From Acholoe squamosa (lineage: Eukaryota > Annelida > Polychaeta > Phyllodocida > Polynoidae): 64,000 nt of DNA. This document shows, one piece after another, positions 34,720 through 45,107 of this stretch (position 1 is its first letter; each line of letters opens with the position of its first letter). The stretch covers positions 27,719,495 to 27,783,494 of the forward strand of contig OX439048.1 of assembly GCA_949317995.1 (NCBI GenBank), in the 5' to 3' direction. A program made the position numbers and the translations under genes. Below the pieces are notes generated by a model, which was not told the origin of the DNA, searched no databases, and saw only the letters and a program-made list of their open reading frames with translations.

Positions 34720-36480
34720 TACTTCCCGGAGAACCAGCCTTCTTGCCATGAATATTACCTACGCTGTTGAAATGGCTCTCCCTCCAAAAATTGCTGATCA
34801 TGCAGGATTGTACAGTTTACCAGTTGCCATGTATTAATTACTTCTGTAAATGAAATAAAAGCAAAGATAAAATATACTATAGTCACTGTCGATCCCTTCT
34901 ATAGGCATACACAATGGCACATGGTAAGGGACACTCACAGACCGGCTGCTGGGCGTTGTCCCCTGCTCCAGACACTCCCACGACCGTTCACCCTTGAACC
35001 CCCACCACCACCCCTGCCCCACCCAGTCTCACCAGCAGCCACTGCAGACTGGTAGTGGACTTCCTCTTTATTATTTATATTTGTACAAGGCCCTCCCTGA
35101 CCTGGTCGATCTAGTACCAGGCCGGTGGGGTAATTGAAACATCTGTCGTGTTTTATTCTCTTGAGCGTGTTTTGTTATGTTACATTGTTCCCAATTGCTG
35201 TATATGAGATGTGGGTGTACACATCAGCATGTTTTATATTCACTTTTGTTCATAGTAATGGTAGAATCCATGACTTGTTTGAATATAAAGAGACAGTTAA
35301 GAAGTGAAATGTAAATTGTATATGGTAGAGTCGCTTATATCTAATTACACCCAGTTCTTATCAAGACAGGCGCTTGTACATTTGTACGGGGTTTCCAAGT
35401 TAGGTGCTTTTGTAAGGCAATTAATTTTAGCATTACCGATGGTACCAATTCAGATTTTTCCCTATCTTGCAGATCTATATACAAACACAATTTTGTCTGT
35501 AATGGTACACCGAAATGATGTTTTCCAATCCCATATAATACACGCTGAAGTAAAGAGCGGGTTGGGAAGCCTAGTCGTTTTGGTTTGCCCCTTTTCAATC
35601 AAACATCAGTATTTTGTTTCACATAAAATGATATTTCTGCATCAAAAACTGTAATTGATTTCCAGTAGTGTTTTTGGTCTGGCTGGATCCCAAGGATTTA
35701 TGCCATAACATGGCTGTAGTGGCTTAGGGAGTGTGCCCTGATCCTTCAATTTCCCTTCATAACAGACAGGTGTCATACTAGTGATTGTGCATGATCAAGT
35801 TGTCATATGAGAAATATCATAAGACTAGTGGTATATAGTGTGAATACATTAAGCTCTCATAAAATAGTGTTATTTCCAGTTGTCACTGGTTTATTCAGCT
35901 TTAGGCAACATGTAAGGAATATCAATCATACAGTAGTTAGTATGTAGGTAATTTGTACATACAGTAAATATACAGTAAGTTATAAAGTATAATGTTCTGT
36001 TCCACTCCACCTGTGAGGTAATAATAATACAATGTCCAGCATAGTTCTAGGTGGGTTCCCACACCTAGCTCCTGACCTGCTGCTTAGAGGAATAATGTAA
36101 TAATGAATAACTTTACCCTCTGGTGGAAGTCTTGAGGAAGATACCCCCTGGCCACTAATGATAGAAACCAATGCCTGTCTAGCATAGTTTCACCATAGTG
36201 CAGTGGTATAGCAGGTAGCAGGAGATGACTGGAGCTGTTACCTCTAGAGCGGTTCTTGGTGTTCTGTCTTCCTGGAGGTGCAGACAGGCTATTTGTAGCA
36301 AATCTTGGAAAAGCACCTCCAGACTGACTGGGGCCAGTAGCATCTGCCTAACTCTACAATTGTTAGAGGGGAGCCTTTCATGTGTCACTGGGTGCACAAA
36401 GGACCCCCATGGACGCCGCTGTGTCCCCCATTGTCTTGGTCGGTTCTGTAACTTCAAACCCTCATAACTCGGTCGTTTAC
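34720..36480. other. Non-coding, unassigned frames
   Basis: A 116-codon plus frame (35304-35654) and an 85-codon minus frame overlap. Neither is recognised. A C-rich strand lies at about 34960-35030. Confidence 0.35.
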
Positions 36481-36484
36481 GCAG

Positions 36485-36515
36485 CTACAGCCGCCATTTT
36501 ACGCATGTGCAGAGT
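36485..36515 (-). promoter_or_regulatory. NRF1-like plus YY1-like pair
   Basis: On the minus strand GCACATGCGT is followed at once by AAAATGGCGGCTG. The ATG gives only six codons before a stop. It has the same motif order as at 33.2 and 41.7 kb. Confidence 0.25.
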
Positions 36516-36758
36516 TGAATATGCCAAGTTTGAACTGCCCGCTGGATAGGCGCGTAACTCCCGCCGGTTTGTCTGTAGTGCACTCGGAGCTCCATTCAGT
36601 CTCCATGGCATAACTTCCTTAATAATGGGAGTTCCGCCTTGATCTTGGGCTCATTCTGACCGTCTAATTATGGGCTTTCCATAAATGCTTTGATATTTGA
36701 CCTAGCTCGCTCAGGAGCGACGCTAGAGCGACCGGACGGTTATGGCGTCGTGCTTATT

Positions 36759-36815
36759 GCCACGATGACCTTAGTCATCGTGGCTTATTGCCACGATGAC
36801 CTTAGTCATCGTGGC
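36759..36815. repeat. Duplicated 26-bp palindrome
   Basis: GCCACGATGAC, then CTTA-type spacer, then GTCATCGTGGC occurs at 36759-36784 and again at 36790-36815. Each has 11-bp perfect arms and the period is 31 bp. The arms could form two adjacent hairpins or bind a dimeric protein. They sit in a comparatively CpG-rich patch, from about 36700. Confidence 0.85.
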
Positions 36816-37070
36816 TTAAATACGTCAAGTATAGCCAGATCGCTGCCCATTCTAGCCCATTTTCTGACTTGCCCCTGGTCTTCAACCCTTGGCTATTTAT
36901 AATTTTAGACTTGGTTCTACCTCCTGTGAACCCTAGTCTATGGACTGTTAGTAGTAAACCCATAATCCTATTAATTGGCCTTATACAAGTCTAGTGGACA
37001 TCTGCGCATGTGCCAATACCATCAGAACCCTTCTCTAATGCCCATGTTCCACCATACATAAATTACTGAA

Positions 37071-39635
37071 TTAACCCTTTAAGAACAGGATCACATACAC
37101 ACACTGTTTATTGTCATCATGATGCACAAATGCAGCACTGCTATTAACCCTTTAAGAACATGTTCTCAGAAACACACTGTTTATTGTCATCATGATGCAC
37201 GAATGAAGCACTGCTATTAACCCTTTAAGAACATGTTCTCAGAAACACACTGTTTATTGTCATCATGATGCACGAATGAAGCACTGCTATTAACCCTTTA
37301 AGAACAGGATCACATAGACAATCTGATTATTGTCATCATGATGCACAAATGCAGCACTCCAATTAACCCTTTAAGAACATGTTCTCAGAAACACACTGTT
37401 TATTGTCATCATGATGCACGAATGAAGCACTGCTATTAACCCTTTAAGAACAGGATCACATACACAATCTGATTATTGTCATCATGATGCACAAATGCAG
37501 CACTCCAATTAACCCTTTAAGAACATGTTCTCAGAAACACACTGTTTATTGTCATCATGATGCATGAATGAAGCACTGCTATTAACCCTTTAAGAACAGG
37601 ATCACATACACACACTGTTTATTGTCATCATGATGCACGAATGCAGCACTGCTATTAACCCTTTAAGAACATGATCTCAGAAACACACTGTTTATTGTCA
37701 TCATGATGCACGAATGAAGCACTGCTATTAACCCTTTAAGAACAGGATCACATACACACACTGTTTATTGTCATCATGATGCACGAATGCAGCACTGCTA
37801 TTAACCCTTTAAGAACATGTTCTCAGAAACACACTGTTTATTGTCATCATGATGCACGAATGAAGCACTGCTATTAACCCTTTAAGAACAGGATCACATA
37901 GACAATCTGATTATTGTCATCATGATGCACAAATGCAGCACTCCAATTAACCCTTTAAGAACATGTTCTCAGAAACACACTGTTTATTGTCATCATGATG
38001 CACGAATGAAGCACTGCTATTAACCCTTTAAGAACAGGATCACATACACAATCTGATTATTGTCATCATGATGCACAAATGCAGCACTCCAATTAACCCT
38101 TTAAGAACATGTTCTCAGAAACACACTGTTTATTGTCATCATGATGCATGAATGAAGCACTGCTATTAACCCTTTAAGAACAGGACCACATACACACACT
38201 GTTTATTGTCATCATGATGCATGAATGCAGCACTCCTATTAACCCTTCAAGAACAGGATCACATACACACACTGTTCATTGTCATCATGATGCGCGAATG
38301 CAGCACTGCTATTAACCCTTTAAGAACAGGACCACATACACACACTGTTTATTGTCATCATGATGCATGAATGCAGCACTCCTATTAACCCTTCAAGAAC
38401 AGGATCACATACACACACTGTTCATTGTCATCATGATGCGCGAATGCAGCACTGCTATTAACCCTTTAAGAACATGATCTCAGAAACACACTGTTTATTG
38501 TCATCATGATGCACGAATGAAGCACTGCTATTAACCCTTTGAGAACAGGATCACATACACACACTGTTTATTGTCATCATGATGCACGAATGCAGCACTG
38601 CCATTAACCCTTTAAGAACAGGACCACATACACACACTGTTTATTGTCATCATGATGCACAAATGCAGCACTCCTATTAACCCTTTAAGAACAGGACCAC
38701 ATACACACACTCTTTATTGTCATCATGATGCACAAATGCAGCACTGCTATTAACCCTTTAAGAACATGATCTCAGAAACACACTGGTTATTGTCATCATG
38801 ATGCACGAATGAAGCACTGCTATTAACCCTTTAAGAACATGTTCTCAGAAACACACTGTTTATTGTCATCATGATGCACGAATGCAGCACTGCTATTAAC
38901 CCTTTAAGAACATGTTCTCAGAAACACTGTTTATTGACATCATGATGCACGAATGAAGCACTGCTATTAACCCTTTAAGAACAGGATCAAATAGACAATC
39001 TGATTATTGTCATCATGATGCAAGAATGCAGCACTGCTATTAACCCTTTAAGAACAGGATCACATACACACACTGTTTATTGTCATCATGATGCACAAAT
39101 GCAGCACTGCTATTAACCCTTTAAGAACATGTTCTCAGAAACACACTGTTCATTGTCATCATGATACACGAATGCAGCACTGCTATTAACCCTTTAAGAA
39201 CAGGATCACATACACACACTGTTTATTGTCATCATGATGCACGAATGCAGCACTCCTATTAACCCTTTAAGAACATGTTCTCAGAAACACACTGTTTATT
39301 GACATCATGATGCACGAATGAAGCACTGCTATTAACCCTTTAAGAACAGGATCACATACACACACTGTTTATTGTCATCATGATGCACAAATGCAGCACT
39401 GCTATTAACCCTTTAAGAACAGGATCACATACACTGTTTATTGTCATCATGATGCATGAATGCAGCACTGCCATTAACCCTTTAAGAACAGGACCACATA
39501 CACACACTGTTCATTGTCATCATGATACACGAATGCAGCACTGCTATTAACCCTTTAAGAATAGGATCACATACACACACTGTTTATTGTCATCATGATG
39601 CACAAATGCAGCACAGCCATTAAACCTTTAAACCC
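37071..39635. repeat. 73-bp satellite array, about 35 copies
   Basis: Each monomer has TTAACCCTTTAAGAACA, a variable 15-20 bp block, TTGTCATCATGATGCA and GCAGCACTGCTA. Three main variants are seen. A has AGGATCACATACACACA. B has CATGTTCTCAGAAACACA. C has ACAATCTGATTATT and ends CTCCAA. Higher-order copies are visible. The B-C-B-C-B series around 37217-37580 recurs at 37801-38164 with an offset of 584 bp (8 monomers). A dimer with AGGACCACA and GTTCATTG...GCGCGAATG is duplicated with an offset of 146 bp at 38181 and 38327. No coding frame. It may be heterochromatic or simply a local expansion. Confidence 0.97.
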
Positions 39636-39639
39636 ACTA

Positions 39640-40625
39640 TAGGATTTCTCTATTGGGTCTATGGGAATTCGTTTTGACTGGGACTTCTCTATGTGATGTA
39701 TAGAAATTCTCTATGAGACTTCTATATGGGACTGGGACTTCTCTATTGGACTTCTTTATAGGATGTATGGGACTTGTCTGGGAATTTTCCATTAGATTTT
39801 CTTATTGGACTTCTCTTTATGACTGGAACTTCTCTTTGGGGTCTATGGCACTTTTATTTATTACTGGGACTTCTCTATGGGATCTATATAAATTCTCTAT
39901 TAGATTTTTATATGGGACTTCTCTATTGGACTGGGACTTCTTTTTGTGACTGGGACTTCTCAATGGGACTTATTTATTGGATCTCTGCAATTCTCTAGGA
40001 CCTCTCCTTTAGATTTTTCATGGGACTTCCCTTTATGACTGGGACTTCTCTGTGGGATCTGTCAGACTTCTCTCTCGGACTTCTCTATCAGACATCTCTA
40101 TGGGACTTCTCTATGCAATCAATGGGACTGCTCTATAGGACTTGCCTATTATATTCTTATATGCAACTTCCCTATTGTACTGGGACTTCTCTATGGGGTC
40201 TGGGACTTCTTTTCATGACTGGGACTTCTCTATGGGATCTATCAGACTTCTCGCTATGACTTCTATATCAGACTTCTCTATGGGATCTATGGGCCTGGGA
40301 CTTCTCTATCAGACTTATGTGATCTATAGGACATCTCTGGGACTTCTCTATAGGATCTATGGGACTTCTCTGTAGGACTTCTCTATTAGACATCTATATG
40401 GGACTTCTGTATTGCACTGGGTCTTTTCTATGGGACTGGAATTTTCTATGGGACTTTTCTATTGGAGCTATAGGACTTCTCTGTAGTACTTTTCTATTAG
40501 ACTTCAATGTGGGATTTTTCTATTGGGCTGGGTCTTCTCTATGGGACTGGGACTTTTCTATGGGACTTCTCTACGATCTATTGGACTTCTCTATGGAATC
40601 TATGGGACCTCTCTATTAGACTTCT
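39640..40625. repeat. GGGACTTCTCTAT minisatellite
   Basis: About 1 kb of diverged units built from CTATGGGACTTCTCTAT, GGACTGGGACTTCT and GGGATCTAT, mostly 10-15 bases long. Four or more overlapping plus-strand frames of 74-86 codons (peptides like GTSLWDL) arise because the repeat lacks stops. They are not genes. The array abuts the 73-bp satellite with only about 10-20 bp between. Confidence 0.9.
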
Positions 40626-41550
40626 AATCAGTTTAAGAAAATCTTAACCTTTTAAGTCAACGTGGCATTACAGCTATGCTGTACCTGTTTTACAGACTCA
40701 AACACTACAAACCATTCTTTAAAATCCTTAAAAATCAAACATTAAAATTGTCTCAAAATCCTTAATATTTCTCCCCTCGTGTAACCCATTGTTCAGTTAT
40801 TAGAGTGCTCAGACACTCATGACGGCGTCAGCGGTGCTCAGGCACCCGTGACGGCCGGTTGCATTCACTTACAAGTTATCAGTTTGTGCACTGAACCATG
40901 AGGTCGCACACTGAGACCCTCATTTTTATTATATTGTGCAGTGAACCATTAGGTCGGAGCCTTTGATGTCAGAAAACTCTGTCTAACTGACTCTGGCTGG
41001 TGTGCAGTGGGGCATGAACGCTCTTATACAAAGTTTGAGCGCTCTTATAGCTCTTAGAACCAACCTATGTATTAATTTCATAGATATCCTTTGATTAATA
41101 CAAAATATGTTACAAATTATGGAATAATAAAATGGTATATGATACAGGGGTAGGGGTTGGATGTGGGGGGGGGGCTGTCACATTGATGTCTTTGGGTGGA
41201 GCCCACGTGTACAAAGTAAAGGACTGGCCATGAAGGGCGTCTTTAATTCTAGATTACTCTCCAAAATATTGTTGGATTCATTAGGATAATGCATGATACA
41301 AGTACATGTATGTAGTACTTACTGGAATCCTCCCCCCACCCAACATTCTGCAAATTCCTTGGTCCGCCCCTCAATTTTGATATACTATAGTACTACGGTA
41401 GTATAGAGAGCCATTTTGACCCTTTGGCCACCATAACCTGACAAACCTACCCCTGACTGGTTGGCAATATCGGCTCAAAGGTCAGGGGCCAACTAGACAT
41501 AAGTCAAGATTCTTTTCAGTATGTGACGCGTCATACTCTATATCTGACCG
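40626..41550. other. Non-coding, nothing recognised
   Basis: A pair of GACACTCATGACGGCG and GGCACCCGTGACGGCC units lies at about 40810-40855, and GTGCAGTGAACCATTAGGTC-like units occur twice (40895 and 40935). No gene. Confidence 0.4.
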
Positions 41551-41880
41551 CGGAGATGATATTCGGCCTATTTTAAAGTGAATTGAAGACTTGAATTGCG
41601 TTTTGGCTTTTGATCACTGAGATGATATACGTCCTATTTTTTGTTGAAAATGGGCAAACCAAAGTCAATGGCGGGAAAGTGTTACCCGATAAAGTAGAGA
41701 CCCCTAGTGGTCATTTATACTCGCGCATGCGCACTTCAATAAAGCTAAGAGCTCAGCTTTAGCAGCAAGATGGCTCAAGACGCGAACTTGTAGTTCCCTG
41801 TCATTTACTTCAATAGAACACTTTTAGCCACCCATGGCACATTAAAGTGAATTGAAGATTTAAATTGCTTTCGGGCATAG
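41551..41880. promoter_or_regulatory. NRF1 and YY1-like module between short duplications
   Basis: GCGCATGCGC lies at 41723-41732 and GCAAGATGGCTC at 41767-41778. The ATG there gives seven codons. The flanks carry duplicated blocks: GAGATGATAT followed by a CCTATTTT (41551 and 41620), and AAAGTGAATTGAAGA followed by TTGAATTGC-like sequence (41574 and 41844). It could be a small promoter or a repeat that carries these motifs. Confidence 0.35.
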
Positions 41881-42455
41881 AACGTACGGTACGCAAATAT
41901 ATGGTGGGTGGGGGAAGTTGAGATTGGAAATGAGTCAAATTTCCACAAGTGTTAAAAGCAGAGAGATAGAGACCGATTCCTTAGAATCATCCAAAAGTTA
42001 GTAATTATTCTCTTTAATGGCTCTAAAAATAGCCATGTAATATGTCATTGGTTTGAAAGCTTGGTTCAAATGCCGGTGAGCATCTCAGAGGCAGTTCTAA
42101 TGAGTAGCGTATACAAAAGGACCAGATGTGTCAGCATATTGAAACTAATGAAAGGACAGGGGCAGTCCTACATATAAGAGACAGTACGGTATTCATTGTG
42201 CATGTAATACAAGATATTAATATGGTCTTCTATGGCGGTACAAATTGTAAACACCCAAGCTGAATTATGATCTGGCCACCATCATGTAAGGTATTAGTTT
42301 TGACGTTGGTGTCTGGCTGCTATTTCTAGTGCCACATATTCGTCAATACACTATGACCATTTGTCGTCATGCTGTATGAATTTAGCCCTGGCTAGAAGTC
42401 ATACACCATGACTACCTGCAGGTGAGACTGCACTCCTGAAGGGTCGGCATCATGC
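41881..42455. other. Non-coding, nothing recognised
   Basis: No supported feature. Confidence 0.4.
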
Positions 42456-42461
42456 CCCAAT

Positions 42462-42603
42462 CAGGGATGAACGTCTTCAGGCATTTCCCTGATTTCAGGG
42501 ATTTTGAAGTTCCAAGGCCTGATGTATTCACACAAAAACCCAGGTTTTTGGGTCGATATTGGACCATTTCAGGGATTTTCGTGCTCTGTGACTTTCATCC
42601 CTG
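42462..42603. mobile_element. hAT-like MITE, CAGGGATG TIR, copy 3 (short type)
   Basis: It begins CAGGGATGAACGTC and ends GACTTTCATCCCTG. The CCCAAT duplication is at 42456-42461 and 42604-42609. The interior (TCAGGGATTTTGAAGTT and TTTCAGGGATTTTCGTGCTC) matches copy 4 at 56366 rather than the longer copies at 24 and 33 kb, giving two subfamilies. Confidence 0.92.
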
Positions 42604-42609
42604 CCCAAT

Positions 42610-44170
42610 TAGATGCAGTGCTGGCGAGTAGACTCAGCAGCGCTCAATTGGTGTACCATGAAGTGCAAGGTAAATCAATTTTGAGGTATCACATGGCTCT
42701 TCAAGTGTTCAGGTGATGCAGCTCTGAATCACACAACCAAGTGATCAGAAACACTGAGGCGTTATGTTGTACAACAGCCTGTCATAGTCATGGACTCTGT
42801 ATTGTGATCTGAGTGTGGGCGGGGAACAGCATCAGTATGAATAATTGCAGATGTAGGTGGAAGAGAGAGGTACAGATAAATAAAAGGTAGCAGCTTCTGA
42901 TAGACATGCAGAAAGATGCCGTTCAGGTAATGCGCTCCAAAATCTGAGGAACCTATCGGGATGAATTGGATTTCTGTCGTTCTCCCACTCCTTCCCACCC
43001 CATCATCTCCATCCGTCGACCATTTTGTAAGTGCATTGGCATGTGTATAGTAACAATGCTTAGAGGATTACCTTTCTAGGTTGTGATAACGCAATTTTTT
43101 AGTCCTGTATTATAACATCATGTCGATAGGACCAACATGATGCATAAATGCAGCCTTGGGCAGCCCCATTTATAAGATTTGAGATAATATGAGCTTTGCG
43201 AATAATGTCTTAGTTGGTGTACTACCGGTCGGCACTGCTTGTTTGTCAAATATGTTACCGTTTTCCTGGCACACCAGGGGCATTGTATGTGTCTCGTGTT
43301 TATTGAAAAAAAAAAACCCAGGGATTTCTAGGTATAAGCCAAGAGGTATAAAACAAAATGCCTCCTCACAAAATGTCTCCTCACACTCGCGGCTAAATCA
43401 TATCACCTGCTTAGGTGGCAAGTTTGAGTTTATTGGGGAAACTTGTGGCTTTAAGTGGCTGTTATCTTAAAACGCCTGAACGCACGTCAGAGCGTCTGGA
43501 GATAGGCTAAAGAGTTACCGGCATTTCCAAAATGTCGCCGCCAGCAGAAAGGATACACCGTGTCAGGGCACACGTTAACCCTCATATCTGTGTTTGGTTC
43601 CTCATATTTGTTCCAAGAACATAAACTCAAGCTGAAATTGATTTTAAAGGATATGAAATGGCAATTTCATGTGAGCAGCCACTCAAAATAGATGATCCGT
43701 GCCCGGCCCTTAGGGAGTATCCTTTCTTAATGTGTTCTCTCAAATGTCAGGTCAGTCCTGTGTCCATTTGGCCAACACTCCACTCTCCCAGCACCATTGC
43801 CCCTCTCCACTCTCCATCACAATCCTTCTCTTCTCCCACCCCATGGGCTCGAGTACAAACAGCAGAGCCAGCTGAGCTCATAACGCTGGGACCCACAGCA
43901 CCATTTCTACGCGACCTTTTTGTGCACAGTCTCCGTGGCCCAATAAGTGCACTGAACTTTTAGATGAGGGAGGCAGAAAGAAATGTAGAAACAGTAAAAC
44001 ACTAAAATATGAAGAAATAAATAGGCTATTTTAGGGATAATTGTGGCTGATTTGAGTATCCCTCGGGGACAGAGACTGAACTTTGTTGTGTGATTCTGTG
44101 ATGGCAATTAAATCGATTTAAACTTTTTAAAAGTTAAAAGGTCGTATGATGCCTTCGGGCTCATGGTCTT
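42610..44170. other. Non-coding, CATGATGCA fragments
   Basis: A half-palindrome CATGATGCATAAATGCAG lies at 43136-43153. A frame of 101 codons at 43658-43963 is rich in S, P and T and unrecognised. No gene is called. Confidence 0.35.
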
Positions 44171-44225
44171 TTATTGTCATGATACACCGATGCAGTGCTC
44201 ACCAGCATTTCATCGGTGCATCATG
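44171..44225. repeat. CATGATRCA palindromic element
   Basis: TTATTGTCATGATACACCGA then TGCAGTGCTC faces GCATTTCATCGGTGCATCAT. The first half follows the satellite order TTATTGTCAT...GATGCAC...ATGCAG. Confidence 0.65.
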
Positions 44226-45107
44226 GAGACCGTCTGAGTGTGGCCAGGGATATCCAAGCATCATGAAAACGAATGGTAATGGTGCATTAATCTACCCTAC
44301 ATTAAAAAGGTTAGAAGTCGCAATATTTAGGACAGCGGGTTGTCAAATGTAGCAGAAGTATGAAAAGTCCATACTCTTTGGATTACACCGTCATTGGTTG
44401 CCACATGTATATAATACAATATCAATAGTCAGCTAGATGAGGATAGATTTATATTACACAGACGTCAGAGCTCGCCATACCTGTGATATCAATATACAGC
44501 TACAGAAACTGTTGTATTGACGTGTGTCTTGACACCAACAAAACTAAGATGATATCATAAATACAAGGGTTACGCTTATGGCCATGCCCTATTTGTCATG
44601 GGATTTTCATGGCTCTCAAAATAATTAAAAAAAAAGTGTATTAGAACTGACTGCTGTTTGATGTCTGGTTAAGATGTAAAGATTGACTTGGTCGTACTGC
44701 ACTGCAGTGGTGTATCATGAAGTCCATAACCCAGGGTGGCCCTTAAAGGGTTAATGCCTAGTTGGCTGCAGCCTATGGCAACCACATGTCTGCCCCCTGG
44801 TGTTGTAAGCAAGAACCCTGTCTAGAGGGGAGCTGGAGGAGGTCCTCCAGGGTCAAGTCTCCTCCAGGGTGCAGTGATAGCTGTATAGACATGTAGATCA
44901 GTCTCCACTGTCTCCTCACTCCAGGGGGTAATCCTTATCCCGCCCTATACTGAGGCAATACACGACGGGAAACATGGCACACGGCTAGACGACGTAGGCG
45001 AGCGGGCTGCAGGGAAAACCTTTCTATTTATCAGCTATGTTCATTGCTCATCCACCTTTTTCGCACAGAATCTACATGAACACCTCGGTTACACATTACC
45101 ACTATAA
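44226..45107. other. Upstream flank and possible 5' UTR of the LINE
   Basis: The 5' end of the LINE cannot be located from this copy alone, because no target duplication matching the 3' flank is visible. CTTAAAGGGTTAATGCC at 44741 resembles the satellite module TTAACCCTTTAAG. Confidence 0.35.

Noticed and set aside
35304-35654. 116-codon plus-strand ORF with overlapping 85-codon minus-strand ORF
   Set aside because: No recognisable motif in either frame, no splice or promoter context, and similar lengths occur by chance in this AT-rich DNA.
37071-39635. Regular repeats that might be taken for a CRISPR array
   Set aside because: The whole 73-bp unit is conserved, with no unique spacers. The context is a eukaryotic genome and no cas-like gene is near. 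It is a satellite.
39713-40619. Series of 74-86 codon plus-strand frames with GTSLWDL-like peptides
   Set aside because: They arise from the GGGACTTCTCTAT minisatellite in several frames at once, which is expected for a stop-free repeat.
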